Below, in pieces: positions 35,134 through 43,681 of a DNA stretch of 54,295 nucleotides. Under the pieces are notes generated by a model, which was not told the origin of the DNA, ran no database searches, and worked only from the letters and a program-made list of their open reading frames with translations. The translations under genes and the position numbers were made by a program. Position 1 is the stretch's first letter. Every line of letters starts with the position of its first letter. Source of the stretch: Gordonia desulfuricans NBRC 100010 (GTDB lineage: Bacteria; Actinomycetota; Actinomycetes; Mycobacteriales; Mycobacteriaceae); assembly GCF_001485495.1 (NCBI RefSeq), contig NZ_BCNF01000057.1:1-54295 (forward strand), in the 5' to 3' direction.

Positions 35134-36606
35134 TCAGGAGCCGTCGGGGTCGGACCGGTCGGCACCCGATGCACGGGCGGCTCGGGCCGCAGCGGTGTCG
35201 GGCCGCTTGCGAACCACCCAGTTCTCGATGTTGCGTTGTTGACCCGCGGACACCGCGAGTGCCCCGGGCGGGACATCGTCCCGCACGACGGTACCCGCAC
35301 CGGTGTAGGCGCCGTCACCGACCCGTACGGGTGCGACGAACATGTTGTCAGAACCGGTGCGGCAGTGTGAGCCGATCACCGTTTGATGTTTGTTCACCCC
35401 GTCGTAGTTCACGAACACACTGGACGCCCCGATGTTCGATTCGTCACCGATGGTGGCGTCGCCGACGTAGGTCAGATGCGGGACCTTGCTGCCCGCGCCG
35501 ATCCGCGCGTTCTTGGTCTCGACGAACGTGCCGATCTTGCCGCCGGCGCCCAGGTCGGTGCCGGGACGCAGATAGGCGAACGGTCCGACGGTGGCGTCGT
35601 CGGCGATCACCGCATCGCTGCCGTGGGTGCGGATCACCTGGGCGCGGTCGCCCACGGAGACATCGCGCAGGGTGGTGTCGGGTCCGATCACCACGTCCTC
35701 GCCGATCACGGTGGCGCCCTGCAGCTGGGTGCCGGGCTCGATGCGGGTGTCGGCGCCGATCCGGACGTCGACGTCGATCCAGGTGGTCGCCGGGTCGACG
35801 ATGGTGACCCCGGCGAGCTGATGGGCCCGCACGATCCGACGGTTGAGGGCACCGGCCAGCTCCGACAGCTGGGCGCGGTCATTGCAGCCGGCCACCAGGA
35901 TCGGGTCGTCGACGATGTGTGCGCGCACGGTCTGGCCGTCGCTGTCGGCGATCTCCACCACGTCGGTCAGGTAGTACTCGCCCTGCGCGTTGTCGGTGGA
36001 CAGGTTGCCCAGTGCGGCGCGCAGCACGGCGGCGTCGAAGGCGTAGACACCGGCGTTGACCTCGGTGATGGCGAGCTCGGCCGCGTCGGCGTCCTTGTGC
36101 TCGACGATCGCGCGGACCGCGGCGTCGGCGTCGCGACGGATCCGCCCGTAGCCGGTGGGATCGGCGGCGACGAAGCCGGTCAGCGTGACCGCCGCACCGT
36201 CGTCGCCGGAGTGGGTGGCGACCAGCGCGGCCAGGGTGGCGCCGTCGAGCAGTGGCACGTCGGCGGCGGTGACCAGCACGGTGCCGGTGAAGTCGTCGGG
36301 CAGTGCCCGCAGCCCGGCGAGCACGGCATCGCCGGTGCCCAGCGGCTGCTCCTGCACGGCCAGGACGACGGGCCGGCCGAGCTGCGTGGCGACGGCCTGC
36401 ACCTCGGCCGAGACGCGTTCGCGTTCGTGGCCGACGACGGCGATCAGGTGGGCCGGATCCAGTTCGGCGGCGCCGTGCAGGGCGTGGGCGACCAGGGTGC
36501 GACCGGCCAGCGCGTGCAGGATCTTGGGGGTCTTCGACTTCATCCGGGTGCCCGCGCCCGCAGCGAGGACGATGACGGCGGTCGTCGGTTGGGACGTCTG
36601 TGACAT
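35134..36606 (-). CDS. glmU: bifunctional GlcNAc-1-phosphate uridyltransferase / glucosamine-1-phosphate acetyltransferase
   Basis: Makes UDP-GlcNAc for peptidoglycan and mycothiol. It is 490 residues. The N-terminal pyrophosphorylase has [23 protein letters not shown] and [13 protein letters not shown]. The C-terminal left-handed beta-helix (from about residue 255) shows hexapeptide repeats and the acetyltransferase site around [25 protein letters not shown] and [10 protein letters not shown]. The C-terminal tail ([26 protein letters not shown]) is basic and disordered, as in mycobacterial GlmU. It heads the glmU-prs unit and is divergent from fabG. Confidence 0.95.
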   Translation of the reverse strand: MSQTSQPTTAVIVLAAGAGTRMKSKTPKILHALAGRTLVAHALHGAAELDPAHLIAVVGHERERVSAEVQAVATQLGRPVVLAVQEQPLGTGDAVLAGLRALPDDFTGTVLVTAADVPLLDGATLAALVATHSGDDGAAVTLTGFVAADPTGYGRIRRDADAAVRAIVEHKDADAAELAITEVNAGVYAFDAAVLRAALGNLSTDNAQGEYYLTDVVEIADSDGQTVRAHIVDDPILVAGCNDRAQLSELAGALNRRIVRAHQLAGVTIVDPATTWIDVDVRIGADTRIEPGTQLQGATVIGEDVVIGPDTTLRDVSVGDRAQVIRTHGSDAVIADDATVGPFAYLRPGTDLGAGGKIGTFVETKNARIGAGSKVPHLTYVGDATIGDESNIGASSVFVNYDGVNKHQTVIGSHCRTGSDNMFVAPVRVGDGAYTGAGTVVRDDVPPGALAVSAGQQRNIENWVVRKRPDTAAARAARASGADRSDPDGS

Positions 36607-36796
36607 GACGGACTCCGATGTCGGGATTCCTGTCTGGCCCGGGGAGGCCAGGTGCCGACAGCGGTCGGCGCGGCAACGGACCGATAGTACTGAGTCGCCT
36701 CCTGGGCGTGGTCTCGTCCCCCGGCGCGTCGCACCGCCTGATAGAAACCAGTGGGACTCTCATCACATCGACTGCTCGACCATGAAGGAGAACTCA

Positions 36797-37549
36797 ATGG
36801 CTCAGAAGACTGCAATCGTCACCGGTTCGGCTCGGGGGATCGGGGCCGCGGTGGCCAAGCGGCTGGCCGACGACGGCCTGGCCGTCGCGGTGCTCGACCT
36901 CAAGGAAGAGGACTGTGCGGCCACGGTCTCGGCGATCACCGAGGCCGGCGGCAAGGCGATCGCGGTGGGCGCGGACGTGTCCGACGAGGCGTCGGTGGCC
37001 GCGGCCGTGGAGAAGGTGGCCGCCGAACTCGGTGCGCCGACCGTGCTGGTCAACAACGCCGGCATCATCCGCGACAACATGCTGTTCAAGATGACCGTCG
37101 CCGACTGGGATGCGGTGATGGGTGTGCACCTGCGCGGCGCGTTCCTGATGAGCCGGGCCTGCCAGAAGCACATGGTGGACGCCAACTGGGGCCGCATCGT
37201 CAACCTGTCGTCGACCTCGGCGCTCGGTAACCGCGGCCAGGCCAACTACTCGGCCGCCAAGGCCGGCATGCAGGGCTTCACCAAGACCCTCGCGATCGAG
37301 CTGGGCAAGTTCGGTGTCACCGCCAACGCGATCGGCCCGGGCTTCATCGAGACCGAGATGACCGCCGCGACCGCCGCCCGCATGGGTGTGCCGTTCGAGG
37401 ACTTCAAGGCCGCCATCGCCGGCCAGACCCCGGTCAACCGCGTCGGCGTGCCCGAGGACATCGCGCACACCGTCTCGTTCTTCGCCAGCGAGGGTGCGGG
37501 CTACGTGTCGGGCCAGGTCATCTACGTCGCCGGTGGCCCCAAGGACTGA
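36797..37549 (+). CDS. fabG: 3-oxoacyl-ACP reductase, SDR family
   Basis: Short-chain dehydrogenase of 250 residues. The NADP(H) loop is VTGSARGIGAAVA, NNAG is at 86-89, the catalytic Ser is in NLSST, and Tyr151-x3-Lys155 is in NYSAAKAG. The C-terminal part (GPGFIETEM, PVNRVGVPEDIAHTVSFFASEGAGYVSGQVIYVAGG) fits FabG-type ketoacyl-ACP or acetoacetyl-CoA reductases. GAAGGAG 7 nt before the ATG fixes the start. It stands alone between glmU and tRNA-Gln, so its pathway (FAS-II, polyhydroxyalkanoate, or another ketoreduction) cannot be assigned from context. Confidence 0.85.
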   Translation: MAQKTAIVTGSARGIGAAVAKRLADDGLAVAVLDLKEEDCAATVSAITEAGGKAIAVGADVSDEASVAAAVEKVAAELGAPTVLVNNAGIIRDNMLFKMTVADWDAVMGVHLRGAFLMSRACQKHMVDANWGRIVNLSSTSALGNRGQANYSAAKAGMQGFTKTLAIELGKFGVTANAIGPGFIETEMTAATAARMGVPFEDFKAAIAGQTPVNRVGVPEDIAHTVSFFASEGAGYVSGQVIYVAGGPKD

Positions 37550-37554
37550 TCGCC

Positions 37555-37584
37555 GATCGGTATCGCGCTCTGCCGGTACCGATC
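37555..37584 (+). terminator. weak hairpin after fabG
   Basis: GATCGGTA pairs with TACCGATC (8 bp) around a 14-nt loop, just after the fabG stop. There is no T-run, so this is a tentative call. Confidence 0.3.
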
Positions 37585-37627
37585 ACGCTGCGCGGCGAGG
37601 CCTGTGGCACAATCGTCTGCGCAGTAT

Positions 37628-37699
37628 TCCCCCATGGTGTAATCGGCAACACTTCTGATTTTGGTTCAGGCATTCCAGGTTCGAGCCCTGGTGGGGGAG
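37628..37699 (+). tRNA. tRNA-Gln (UUG)
   Basis: A 72-nt cloverleaf. The acceptor stem is TCCCCCA/TGGGGGA with discriminator G. The D-arm is GTGTAATCGGCAACAC. The anticodon stem is TCTGA/TCAGG around loop TTTTGGT, giving anticodon TTG. The T-arm is CCAGG-TTCGAGC-CCTGG. The CCA end is not encoded. A CACAAT sequence about 15 nt upstream may be its -10. Gene-free DNA of 600 bp follows. Confidence 0.93.
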
Positions 37700-37711
37700 C
37701 AGCGGGCACGG

Positions 37712-37730
37712 CCAGCCCAGAGCTGGTTTT
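37712..37730 (+). terminator. short terminator after tRNA-Gln
   Basis: CCAGC, 5-nt loop, GCTGG, then TTTT: a small intrinsic terminator 12 bp past the tRNA. Confidence 0.5.
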
Positions 37731-38303
37731 GCTTACGCTCCATTCGTTGGATGCGGATGTCTCGCGGATGTCGCACGTGGCCATACGAAAGACGAACGAT
37801 TCCGATCAGGTGTCACCCGCACCGGCCTGGGTCTGGCGAGGGTTCGGCCAGGATCTCCATCGGGTCGGCCGGGAGTCCGCCGCTCACCGACGCGCTGCCG
37901 ATTACGCCTGCAGTGCCGGTCAACTGTCGAGTCGTGGCATATGCAGGCGGCTCGTGGTGGTAAGTGGCACAACGTAGTTCGCAGCTTCACTCGGAATCGA
38001 TCACAGACGTCGACGGTCGGCGAGTCGGTGCTGAACCCGAGTTTCCGATATGCCAGAACGCCTTTGCGCACGCCGACGTGGGCGGCCACCAAGGTGTGTC
38101 GCACCCCCCGGCGTTGGTGGGGAGAAAACCGGCGCCCGTGCCGATCGGTCGGTCATCACGACTGACTGCACGCACCCCGGCGTGTGTCAGCCTGCAGCAC
38201 AATGACCAACGGCGACGATCCACCCGAACGTACGACAGGCCCGAGGCGTGTGGTCGAGACTCGGCGGGCGGGTGGCCCCGAACCCGAGGGCCTGTGAATC
38301 CCG
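37731..38303. other. 573-bp gap with no gene seen
   Basis: Between tRNA-Gln and the P-type ATPase. Open frames here are short, low in quality and overlap on both strands; none resembles a known protein. No repeat of the tRNA 3' end (attachment-site copy), transposase motif or further RNA fold was found by eye. It could be the remains of an element once inserted at the tRNA, but there is no direct proof. Confidence 0.4.
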
Positions 38304-40874
38304 CTAGGCGGACTCGACGCCCGCCCGTCGGGCGAGATGCTCGTTGCGTCGCCAGAACAGTGGTTTGGCGATCTCGGTGGCCGCCGCGTAGGCCACGGCG
38401 ATCGCCAGCATCAGCGCGGCCAGCGACAGCGGCAGCACCGACAACCGCAGGATGGTGCCGGCAGGGGTCAGCACCAATGCGAAGGCCACCGCCACCACAC
38501 CCGCCGACAACCCGATCAGCATGCCGCTCGGACGACTGTGCCAAGCCGGACCGCGGGTCCGGAGGATGAACAGGATGAACACCTCGGTCAGCACCGACGC
38601 CAGGAACCATGCGGCCTGGAACTCGCTCTCCCCGGCGCCGACCGCCAGCCGCAGCACCGCGAACGCGGCCAGGTCGAAGATCGAGCTGATCGCCCCGAAG
38701 ACCACCATGTAGTTGACGATCAACCGCATGTCCCAGCGCTGCGGCGAGGCCACCTGCCGATCGTCGACGCGGTCGGTCGCGATGGCCGCCGCGGGCAGAT
38801 CCGACAGCAGGTTGATCGCCAGGATCTGCGCGGCCAGCAACGGCAGGAACGGCAGCACCAGTGACGCGATCGCCATCGAGATCATGTTCCCGAAGTTCGC
38901 GCTCGTCGTCATCTGGATGTACTTCATCGTGTTGGCGAAGGTGCGACGCCCGGCACGCATCCCGTCGAGCAGGCTGCGAAGGTCCTTCTCCAGCATCACG
39001 ATCGACGCCGACGACGCGGCGACGTCGGCGGCGCCCTTGACCGAGATCCCGACATCGGCGGCGTGCAGCGCCGGGGCGTCGTTGATCCCGTCGCCCATGT
39101 ATCCCACGATCTGCCCGGCGGCGGTCAGACCCGTGACGATCCGCTCCTTGTGGTGCGGGGTGGTCTCACAGAACACGCGGACGGCCGGCAGTCGGCGTGC
39201 GAGCTCGGCGTCGTCGGCGTCGTCGATCTGCCGACCGGTCATCACCGCCCGAGGATCGAGGCCGAGCTCGCCGGCGATGTGGGTGGCCACAGGCAGTGCG
39301 TCACCGGTGATCATCCGGACAGTCACCCCGGCGTCGGCGAAGCCCGCGACGGTGCTCGCCGCGTCGGGTTTCACCGGGTCGGCGAAGCTCAGCAGCCCGA
39401 CCAGGGTCAGCCCGGTCTCCGAGGCCGGACCCATCTCCACAGCCGCGGACGCGGATTCCCTTGTCGCGACCGCCAGCACCCGGAATCCCTGCGCTCCGAG
39501 CCCGGCGACGACGTCGCGGACCGACGCGATCACATCGTCGAGCGGGACGAGGCCGTCGGCGGTCCGAGCGGTGTCGCAGACCTCGAAGACCTTCTCGACC
39601 GCGCCCTTGGTGACCAGCAGCGGGCGGCCGGCACTCCCGGCCCGGTCGTCGACCAGGACCGACAGACGCTTGCGGACGAAGTCGTAGGGCACCTCGCCGA
39701 GCGCCCGGGCACCGTCGAGGTCGACGCCGGCGGCCGTCGCCGCGGTGACGATGGCCGCGTCCATCGCGTTGACCAGACCGGTCTGCAATGTCGCGTTGAG
39801 CGCGGCGACACGCAGCAGGCCGGCATCGGGTTGACCGGTCAGGTCGAGGGCCCCGGACAGGTCGATCCGGCCGAGGGTCATCGTGCCCGTCTTGTCGGTG
39901 CACAGCGTGGTCATCGCGCCGAAATCCTCGATCGCGTTGAGTCGCTTGATGATCACCCGATGACGGGCGATGACCTTCGATCCCTGTGCCAGGGAGAGGC
40001 CGACGATGGCGGGCAGCAGCTGCGGGGTGAGTCCCACCGCGAGCGACAACGAGAACAGGGCGGAGTCGATCACTGCGCGATGCAGGACGAGGTTCACCAC
40101 GAAGATCACCGCGACCAGCACCACCATCACCCGGGTCAACAGCAGGCCGAACCGGGTCATCCCGCGCTCGAATCCGGTCGGATGTTGCTTCTTCCCCAAC
40201 GATGCTGCCACGCCACCGAACTCGGTGTCCCGACCGGTGGCCACGATCATCGCCCGCCCCGATCCGGACTGGACGTGGGTGCCGGCGAAGACCATGTTGG
40301 CGCGGTCGGCGAGTTCGGTCCCGGGGTCGAGGACCTGAGGTGACTTGGTCGCCGGGAACGTCTCACCGGTGAGGCTCGACTGGTCGAGCTGGAGATCGGT
40401 GGCCGCCACCACCACCGCGTCGGCCGGAATGATGTCGCCCGCACGGATGACGATCACGTCACCGGGCACGACCTCGTCGAACGGGACCTCGACCTCGGCG
40501 CCGTCGCGCCGGCACGTCGCCGACAACCGGATGGTGCCGAGCAGCCGGTCCATCGACGACTGGGCGCCGCGTTCCTGGACGAAGTCGAGAAGTCCCGACA
40601 GGAGCACGATCGTCAGGATGATGGCGGCGTCGAGCCAGTCGCCGAGCAGCCCCGAGATGAGGGTGGCCACCACCAGGATCAGGATGATCGGGCTGGTGAA
40701 CTGGTGCACCAGCAGACGCCAGGCCGAGTTGGCGTGCGACGTCGACACTGCACGCGCGCGGGTGGCAGGGAGCGCGGCATGGGCGGCGTCGGCGCTGAGT
40801 CCGTCTGGTCCGGAAGAGAACTCGCGGGCCAACTGATCCGGTGGTGACGCCCACGGCGGCGACTCTGTCTGCAC
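38304..40874 (-). CDS. mgtA: P-type ATPase, magnesium-importing (P3B, MgtA-like)
   Basis: An 856-residue transporter that would move Mg2+ into the cell using ATP. The N-terminal cytosolic part holds ARAVSTSHANSAWRLLVHQFTSP. The actuator motif is SSLTGETFPA, the phosphorylated Asp327 is in LCTDKTGTMTLGRIDL, and the hinge is GYMGDGINDAPALHAADVGISV. About ten membrane segments are seen, and the MgtA/B-type sequence NFGNMISMAIASLVLPFLPLLAAQILAINLLSDLPAAAIATDRVDD identifies the P3B group. The start is a GTG with TATGAT 8 nt upstream, so the message is leaderless and no Mg2+ riboswitch leader is possible. Confidence 0.88.
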   Translation of the reverse strand: MQTESPPWASPPDQLAREFSSGPDGLSADAAHAALPATRARAVSTSHANSAWRLLVHQFTSPIILILVVATLISGLLGDWLDAAIILTIVLLSGLLDFVQERGAQSSMDRLLGTIRLSATCRRDGAEVEVPFDEVVPGDVIVIRAGDIIPADAVVVAATDLQLDQSSLTGETFPATKSPQVLDPGTELADRANMVFAGTHVQSGSGRAMIVATGRDTEFGGVAASLGKKQHPTGFERGMTRFGLLLTRVMVVLVAVIFVVNLVLHRAVIDSALFSLSLAVGLTPQLLPAIVGLSLAQGSKVIARHRVIIKRLNAIEDFGAMTTLCTDKTGTMTLGRIDLSGALDLTGQPDAGLLRVAALNATLQTGLVNAMDAAIVTAATAAGVDLDGARALGEVPYDFVRKRLSVLVDDRAGSAGRPLLVTKGAVEKVFEVCDTARTADGLVPLDDVIASVRDVVAGLGAQGFRVLAVATRESASAAVEMGPASETGLTLVGLLSFADPVKPDAASTVAGFADAGVTVRMITGDALPVATHIAGELGLDPRAVMTGRQIDDADDAELARRLPAVRVFCETTPHHKERIVTGLTAAGQIVGYMGDGINDAPALHAADVGISVKGAADVAASSASIVMLEKDLRSLLDGMRAGRRTFANTMKYIQMTTSANFGNMISMAIASLVLPFLPLLAAQILAINLLSDLPAAAIATDRVDDRQVASPQRWDMRLIVNYMVVFGAISSIFDLAAFAVLRLAVGAGESEFQAAWFLASVLTEVFILFILRTRGPAWHSRPSGMLIGLSAGVVAVAFALVLTPAGTILRLSVLPLSLAALMLAIAVAYAAATEIAKPLFWRRNEHLARRAGVESA

Positions 40875-40880
40875 GTTCGC

Positions 40881-40894
40881 TGATCATACGATCA
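40881..40894 (-). promoter_or_regulatory. leaderless promoter of mgtA with overlapping inverted repeat
   Basis: -10 element TATGAT (40888-40883) ends 8 nt before the GTG. It lies inside an inverted repeat TGATC-GTAT-GATCA, a compact candidate operator placed to block the promoter. Confidence 0.45.
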
Positions 40895-40966
40895 TCTCCA
40901 GGGAATGCGGCGTCGGTGTCGTCGGCCCGGGGGACACCGGCCGGAGCCCTCCTCCGAGCCCACGGT

Positions 40967-40972
40967 GATACT
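40967..40972 (+). promoter_or_regulatory. -10 element, leaderless promoter of PaiB-like gene
   Basis: GATACT ends 6 nt before the ATG at 40979. It supports that start over the longer open frame. Confidence 0.4.
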
Positions 40973-40978
40973 GAACCC

Positions 40979-41584
40979 ATGGGTTACCCGCAGTATCCGC
41001 CGCACCATCCCGGCGACGTCGAGGCGTTGATCCGCGCCTATCCGCTCGCCTGGGTCATCCCGACCGCGGACCCGTTCACCGCCACACCGCTGCCGCTGCT
41101 GCCGGAGATGGCGGGCACCGAACTCGATGCACTGTTCGGGCATCTGTCCCGCCGCAACCCCATGCTCGCGGTACTCGCCGACGACCCCACCGTCACCATC
41201 CTGTTCCAGGGGCCGCAGGGCTACATCTCGCCGCGCCTGGTCGGCGATCCGACGTGGGGTCCCACCTGGAACTACGCGGTGATCCGGGTGCGGGCGCGGA
41301 TCGAGATGGTTCCCGACGAGCTCGACGACGCACTGAGCACGCTCGCGACCGCCGTCGAGGCCGACCACCGTGAGCCGTGGGAGCCGTCGGAGATGGGGGA
41401 GCGCTATGACCTGTTGCGGCGCTACATCACCGCGTTCCGCGCGCACGTCGACGCGGTCCATTCGACGTTCAAACTCGGGCAGGACGAGAACGACCACGAC
41501 TTCCGCGCCATCGTCTCGGGCATGGACGATCCCGAACTGGCCGCCTGGATGGAACGGATGCGCGGGGACGTCAGGAGACGATGA
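40979..41584 (+). CDS. PaiB-family FMN-binding protein
   Basis: A 201-residue protein of the PaiB/FMN-binding split-barrel family (in Bacillus, PaiB affects protease and sporulation genes). Visible are LIRAYPLAWVIPTADPFTATPLPLLPE, HLSRRNPML, ILFQGPQGYISPRLVGDPTWGPTWNYAVIRVRARIEM and the C-terminal FKLGQDENDHDFRAIVSGM. The actual role in actinobacteria is not established; flavin or haem binding is more likely than DNA binding. Its 3' end overlaps the convergent kinase gene by 14 bp. Confidence 0.8.
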   Translation: MGYPQYPPHHPGDVEALIRAYPLAWVIPTADPFTATPLPLLPEMAGTELDALFGHLSRRNPMLAVLADDPTVTILFQGPQGYISPRLVGDPTWGPTWNYAVIRVRARIEMVPDELDDALSTLATAVEADHREPWEPSEMGERYDLLRRYITAFRAHVDAVHSTFKLGQDENDHDFRAIVSGMDDPELAAWMERMRGDVRRR

Positions 41585-42770
41585 TCGCGATCGCCGCCAC
41601 CACCAGCACGATCAGCAGGACGAACAGCGATGCGCCGACGATCACCGCGACCCGGACGCCGGAGTCGTCGGGGCGGTAGGGCCCAGGTGGTCCCGGGGGT
41701 CCCGACATCGCAGGTGGTCCCGACATCGCAGGGGGTCCCGATGTGGCAGACGGTCCGGCCATCGGGGCCGGTTGCCCGAACGGGACCGGACCGGCACCGG
41801 TGATCTGCGGTGCCACCGGCGGGATCGGGATGATCGGCGGCAGGCCGGGATTCGCGCCCGGCAGCCCCTGCGGGGTGGGCGGGACCGGTGGGGCCGAGGG
41901 CATCGGGGCGGCCGCATGCGGGACCTGTGCGTGTGGCGGAGGCAGCATCACCAGACGTCCCTCGAGGGCATCGCGTGCGGCGCGGGCCATCTCGCCGGCC
42001 GTGGCGAACCGGTCGACCGGATTCTTCGCCATCCCGCGCGCGATCACCGGATCGAAGGGGCTGCCGAGTACCGGTGGTGGCTGGTTCAGGTGGGCGGCCA
42101 CCAGTATCTGGAGATCGCCCGCGCCGAAAGGCGGTGCAGCGGTCAGACATTCGACGAGGACACAGGTGAGGGCGTAGATGTCGGCGGCGGGGGTGGCGAT
42201 GTTGCCCGCACCGAATCGTTCCGGCGCCATGTAGGCGAACGACCCGACCGCCGCACCGGTGTCGGTGAGTCGCGGATCGGTGGTGGTCTGGGCGAGCCCG
42301 AAGTCGGTGAGGTAGGCGAAGTCGCCGCCGTCGATCAGGACGTTGTCGGGTTTGACGTCGCGGTGGACCAGTCCGGCCGCGTGCGCCGCATCGAGGGCGT
42401 GGGCGACCTGTTCGACGATCGACACGACCTGATCGGCGGGCAGCGGCCCACCTGCCAGCAGACCCCGCAGATCGGCACCGTCGGACACGATGCGCATGTC
42501 GAGGAAGAGATGTCCGGTGATCTCACCCCAGTCGTGGATCGGGATGATGTGCGGGTCGTTGAGCTGTGCGGCCATCCGGGACTCGCGGAGGAACCGTTCG
42601 CGGAAGACACTGTCCCCGGCGTACTGCGGCGCCAGCAGCTTCAACGCCACGGTGCGTCCGCGGCGCTCGTCGCGGGCCTGATAGACCTCGCCCATCGCGC
42701 CGCGACCCAGGAGCCGCTCGAGGGTGTAGTCACCCAGCGTGGAGCCACTCCGATCGGCAGGGTCATGCAT
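41571..42770 (-). CDS. Ser/Thr protein kinase (Hanks type), membrane-anchored
   Basis: A 399-residue PknB-like kinase. The G-loop is LGRGAMGEVY (22-30), the ATP lysine is Lys44, the catalytic loop is HRDVKPDN (Asp138), DFG is at 156-158, and the activation loop TTTDPRLTDTGAAVGSFAYMAPE contains Thr169/Thr171. The kinase domain ends near residue 270. About 100 residues rich in Pro, Gly and Met follow (PSAPPVPPTPQG..., GPPAMSG twice). One membrane helix (about 372-399) ends the protein, so there is no extracellular sensor domain, unlike PknB with PASTA repeats. Input must come through the linker or a partner. SD GGAGG lies 12 nt before the ATG. Confidence 0.88.
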   Translation of the reverse strand: MHDPADRSGSTLGDYTLERLLGRGAMGEVYQARDERRGRTVALKLLAPQYAGDSVFRERFLRESRMAAQLNDPHIIPIHDWGEITGHLFLDMRIVSDGADLRGLLAGGPLPADQVVSIVEQVAHALDAAHAAGLVHRDVKPDNVLIDGGDFAYLTDFGLAQTTTDPRLTDTGAAVGSFAYMAPERFGAGNIATPAADIYALTCVLVECLTAAPPFGAGDLQILVAAHLNQPPPVLGSPFDPVIARGMAKNPVDRFATAGEMARAARDALEGRLVMLPPPHAQVPHAAAPMPSAPPVPPTPQGLPGANPGLPPIIPIPPVAPQITGAGPVPFGQPAPMAGPSATSGPPAMSGPPAMSGPPGPPGPYRPDDSGVRVAVIVGASLFVLLIVLVVAAIAIIVS

Positions 42771-42965
42771 CGTGCGGTGTGTCCTCCTGCCACCTGGGCG
42801 CCGGTTCTTTGCGGGTACGCTACCCGCTCATCGGACGTCGGGGCAGCCGGACTCGCAGTCGGTGGATGGATGTGTCGACTGTTCGGACGGTGTGGTCGCG
42901 CCGGGGACCGTGGTATCCGACAGATCGGACCCGGCACCGCCCTCGGACCGGGTATGTCGAGCGTC

Positions 42966-42971
42966 TAGCCT
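42966..42971 (+). promoter_or_regulatory. -10 element, leaderless promoter of TetR gene
   Basis: TAGCCT ends 6 nt before the ATG at 42978; the in-frame GTG at 42972 directly abuts it and is less likely. Confidence 0.45.
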
Positions 42972-42977
42972 GTGACG

Positions 42978-43664
42978 ATGGGGAGCGGATCAGAGCAGAA
43001 CCGGCGTCCGCTGCGCGTCGACGCCGAACGCAACCGGCGGCGCATCATCGCCGCCGCGCGGGAACTGTTCGCCGACCGCGGACTCGACGTCTCACTCGAC
43101 GACGTCGCCGAGCATGCCGGTGTCGGGGTGGGCACGGTGTACCGGCGCTTCGCCAACCGTGACGAGCTGATCGCGGGCGTGCTCGTCGAGCATCTGCACG
43201 AGGTCGTCGACCATGCCCGCGCAGCGCGCGACAACCCCGACCCGTGGTCGGGTGTGGTGGAGATGGTGGACGGTGTCGTCGGATCGATGGCCGCCGACCG
43301 CGGGCTGCGGGCGGTGATCACCCGCTCCGATCACGAGCAGCCCGAGATCGCCGCACTCAAGACCGACCTCGGTGAGCAGGCGTGGGCGGTGTTCGACAGG
43401 GCGGTGGCCGCCGGTGTGCTGCGCCCGGATCTGGCGGCCAGTGACATGTTCGCGATCGTGGCCATGCTCACCGCGGTCGCCGAGGTCACCGAGTCGGCGG
43501 TACCCGGCACCTGGCGTCGCTACCGGGAACTGCTGCTCGACAGCATCCGGACCGAGCCGGTGCGCTCGGAGCTGACCGTGGCCGCGCTCACCGAGGACCA
43601 GATGAACATCGCGCACCGCGACACCCTGGAAGCGGTGCGGCGGGCGTTCTCGACCAAGGACTGA
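42978..43664 (+). CDS. TetR-family transcriptional regulator
   Basis: A 228-residue TetR-type regulator. The HTH region is NRRRIIAAARELFADRGLDVSLDDVAEHAGVGVGTVYRRFANRDELIAGV, with the usual YRRF recognition helix. The C-terminal helical domain of about 150 residues is not specific enough to name a ligand. It is divergent from the Ser/Thr kinase and convergent with the osmoprotectant importer (17-bp gap), so a target is not obvious from position. No palindrome was found in its own promoter. Confidence 0.85.
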   Translation: MGSGSEQNRRPLRVDAERNRRRIIAAARELFADRGLDVSLDDVAEHAGVGVGTVYRRFANRDELIAGVLVEHLHEVVDHARAARDNPDPWSGVVEMVDGVVGSMAADRGLRAVITRSDHEQPEIAALKTDLGEQAWAVFDRAVAAGVLRPDLAASDMFAIVAMLTAVAEVTESAVPGTWRRYRELLLDSIRTEPVRSELTVAALTEDQMNIAHRDTLEAVRRAFSTKD

Positions 43665-43681
43665 CCGCACGTGCCGGGCGG

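Noticed and set aside
37661..38610. Several overlapping frames of 60-207 codons around and after tRNA-Gln
   Set aside because: Mutually overlapping on both strands, arginine/proline-rich, one running through the tRNA; none looks like a protein family.
40875..40980. Mg2+ riboswitch before the P-type ATPase
   Set aside because: The -10 element is 8 nt from the start codon, leaving no room for a leader.
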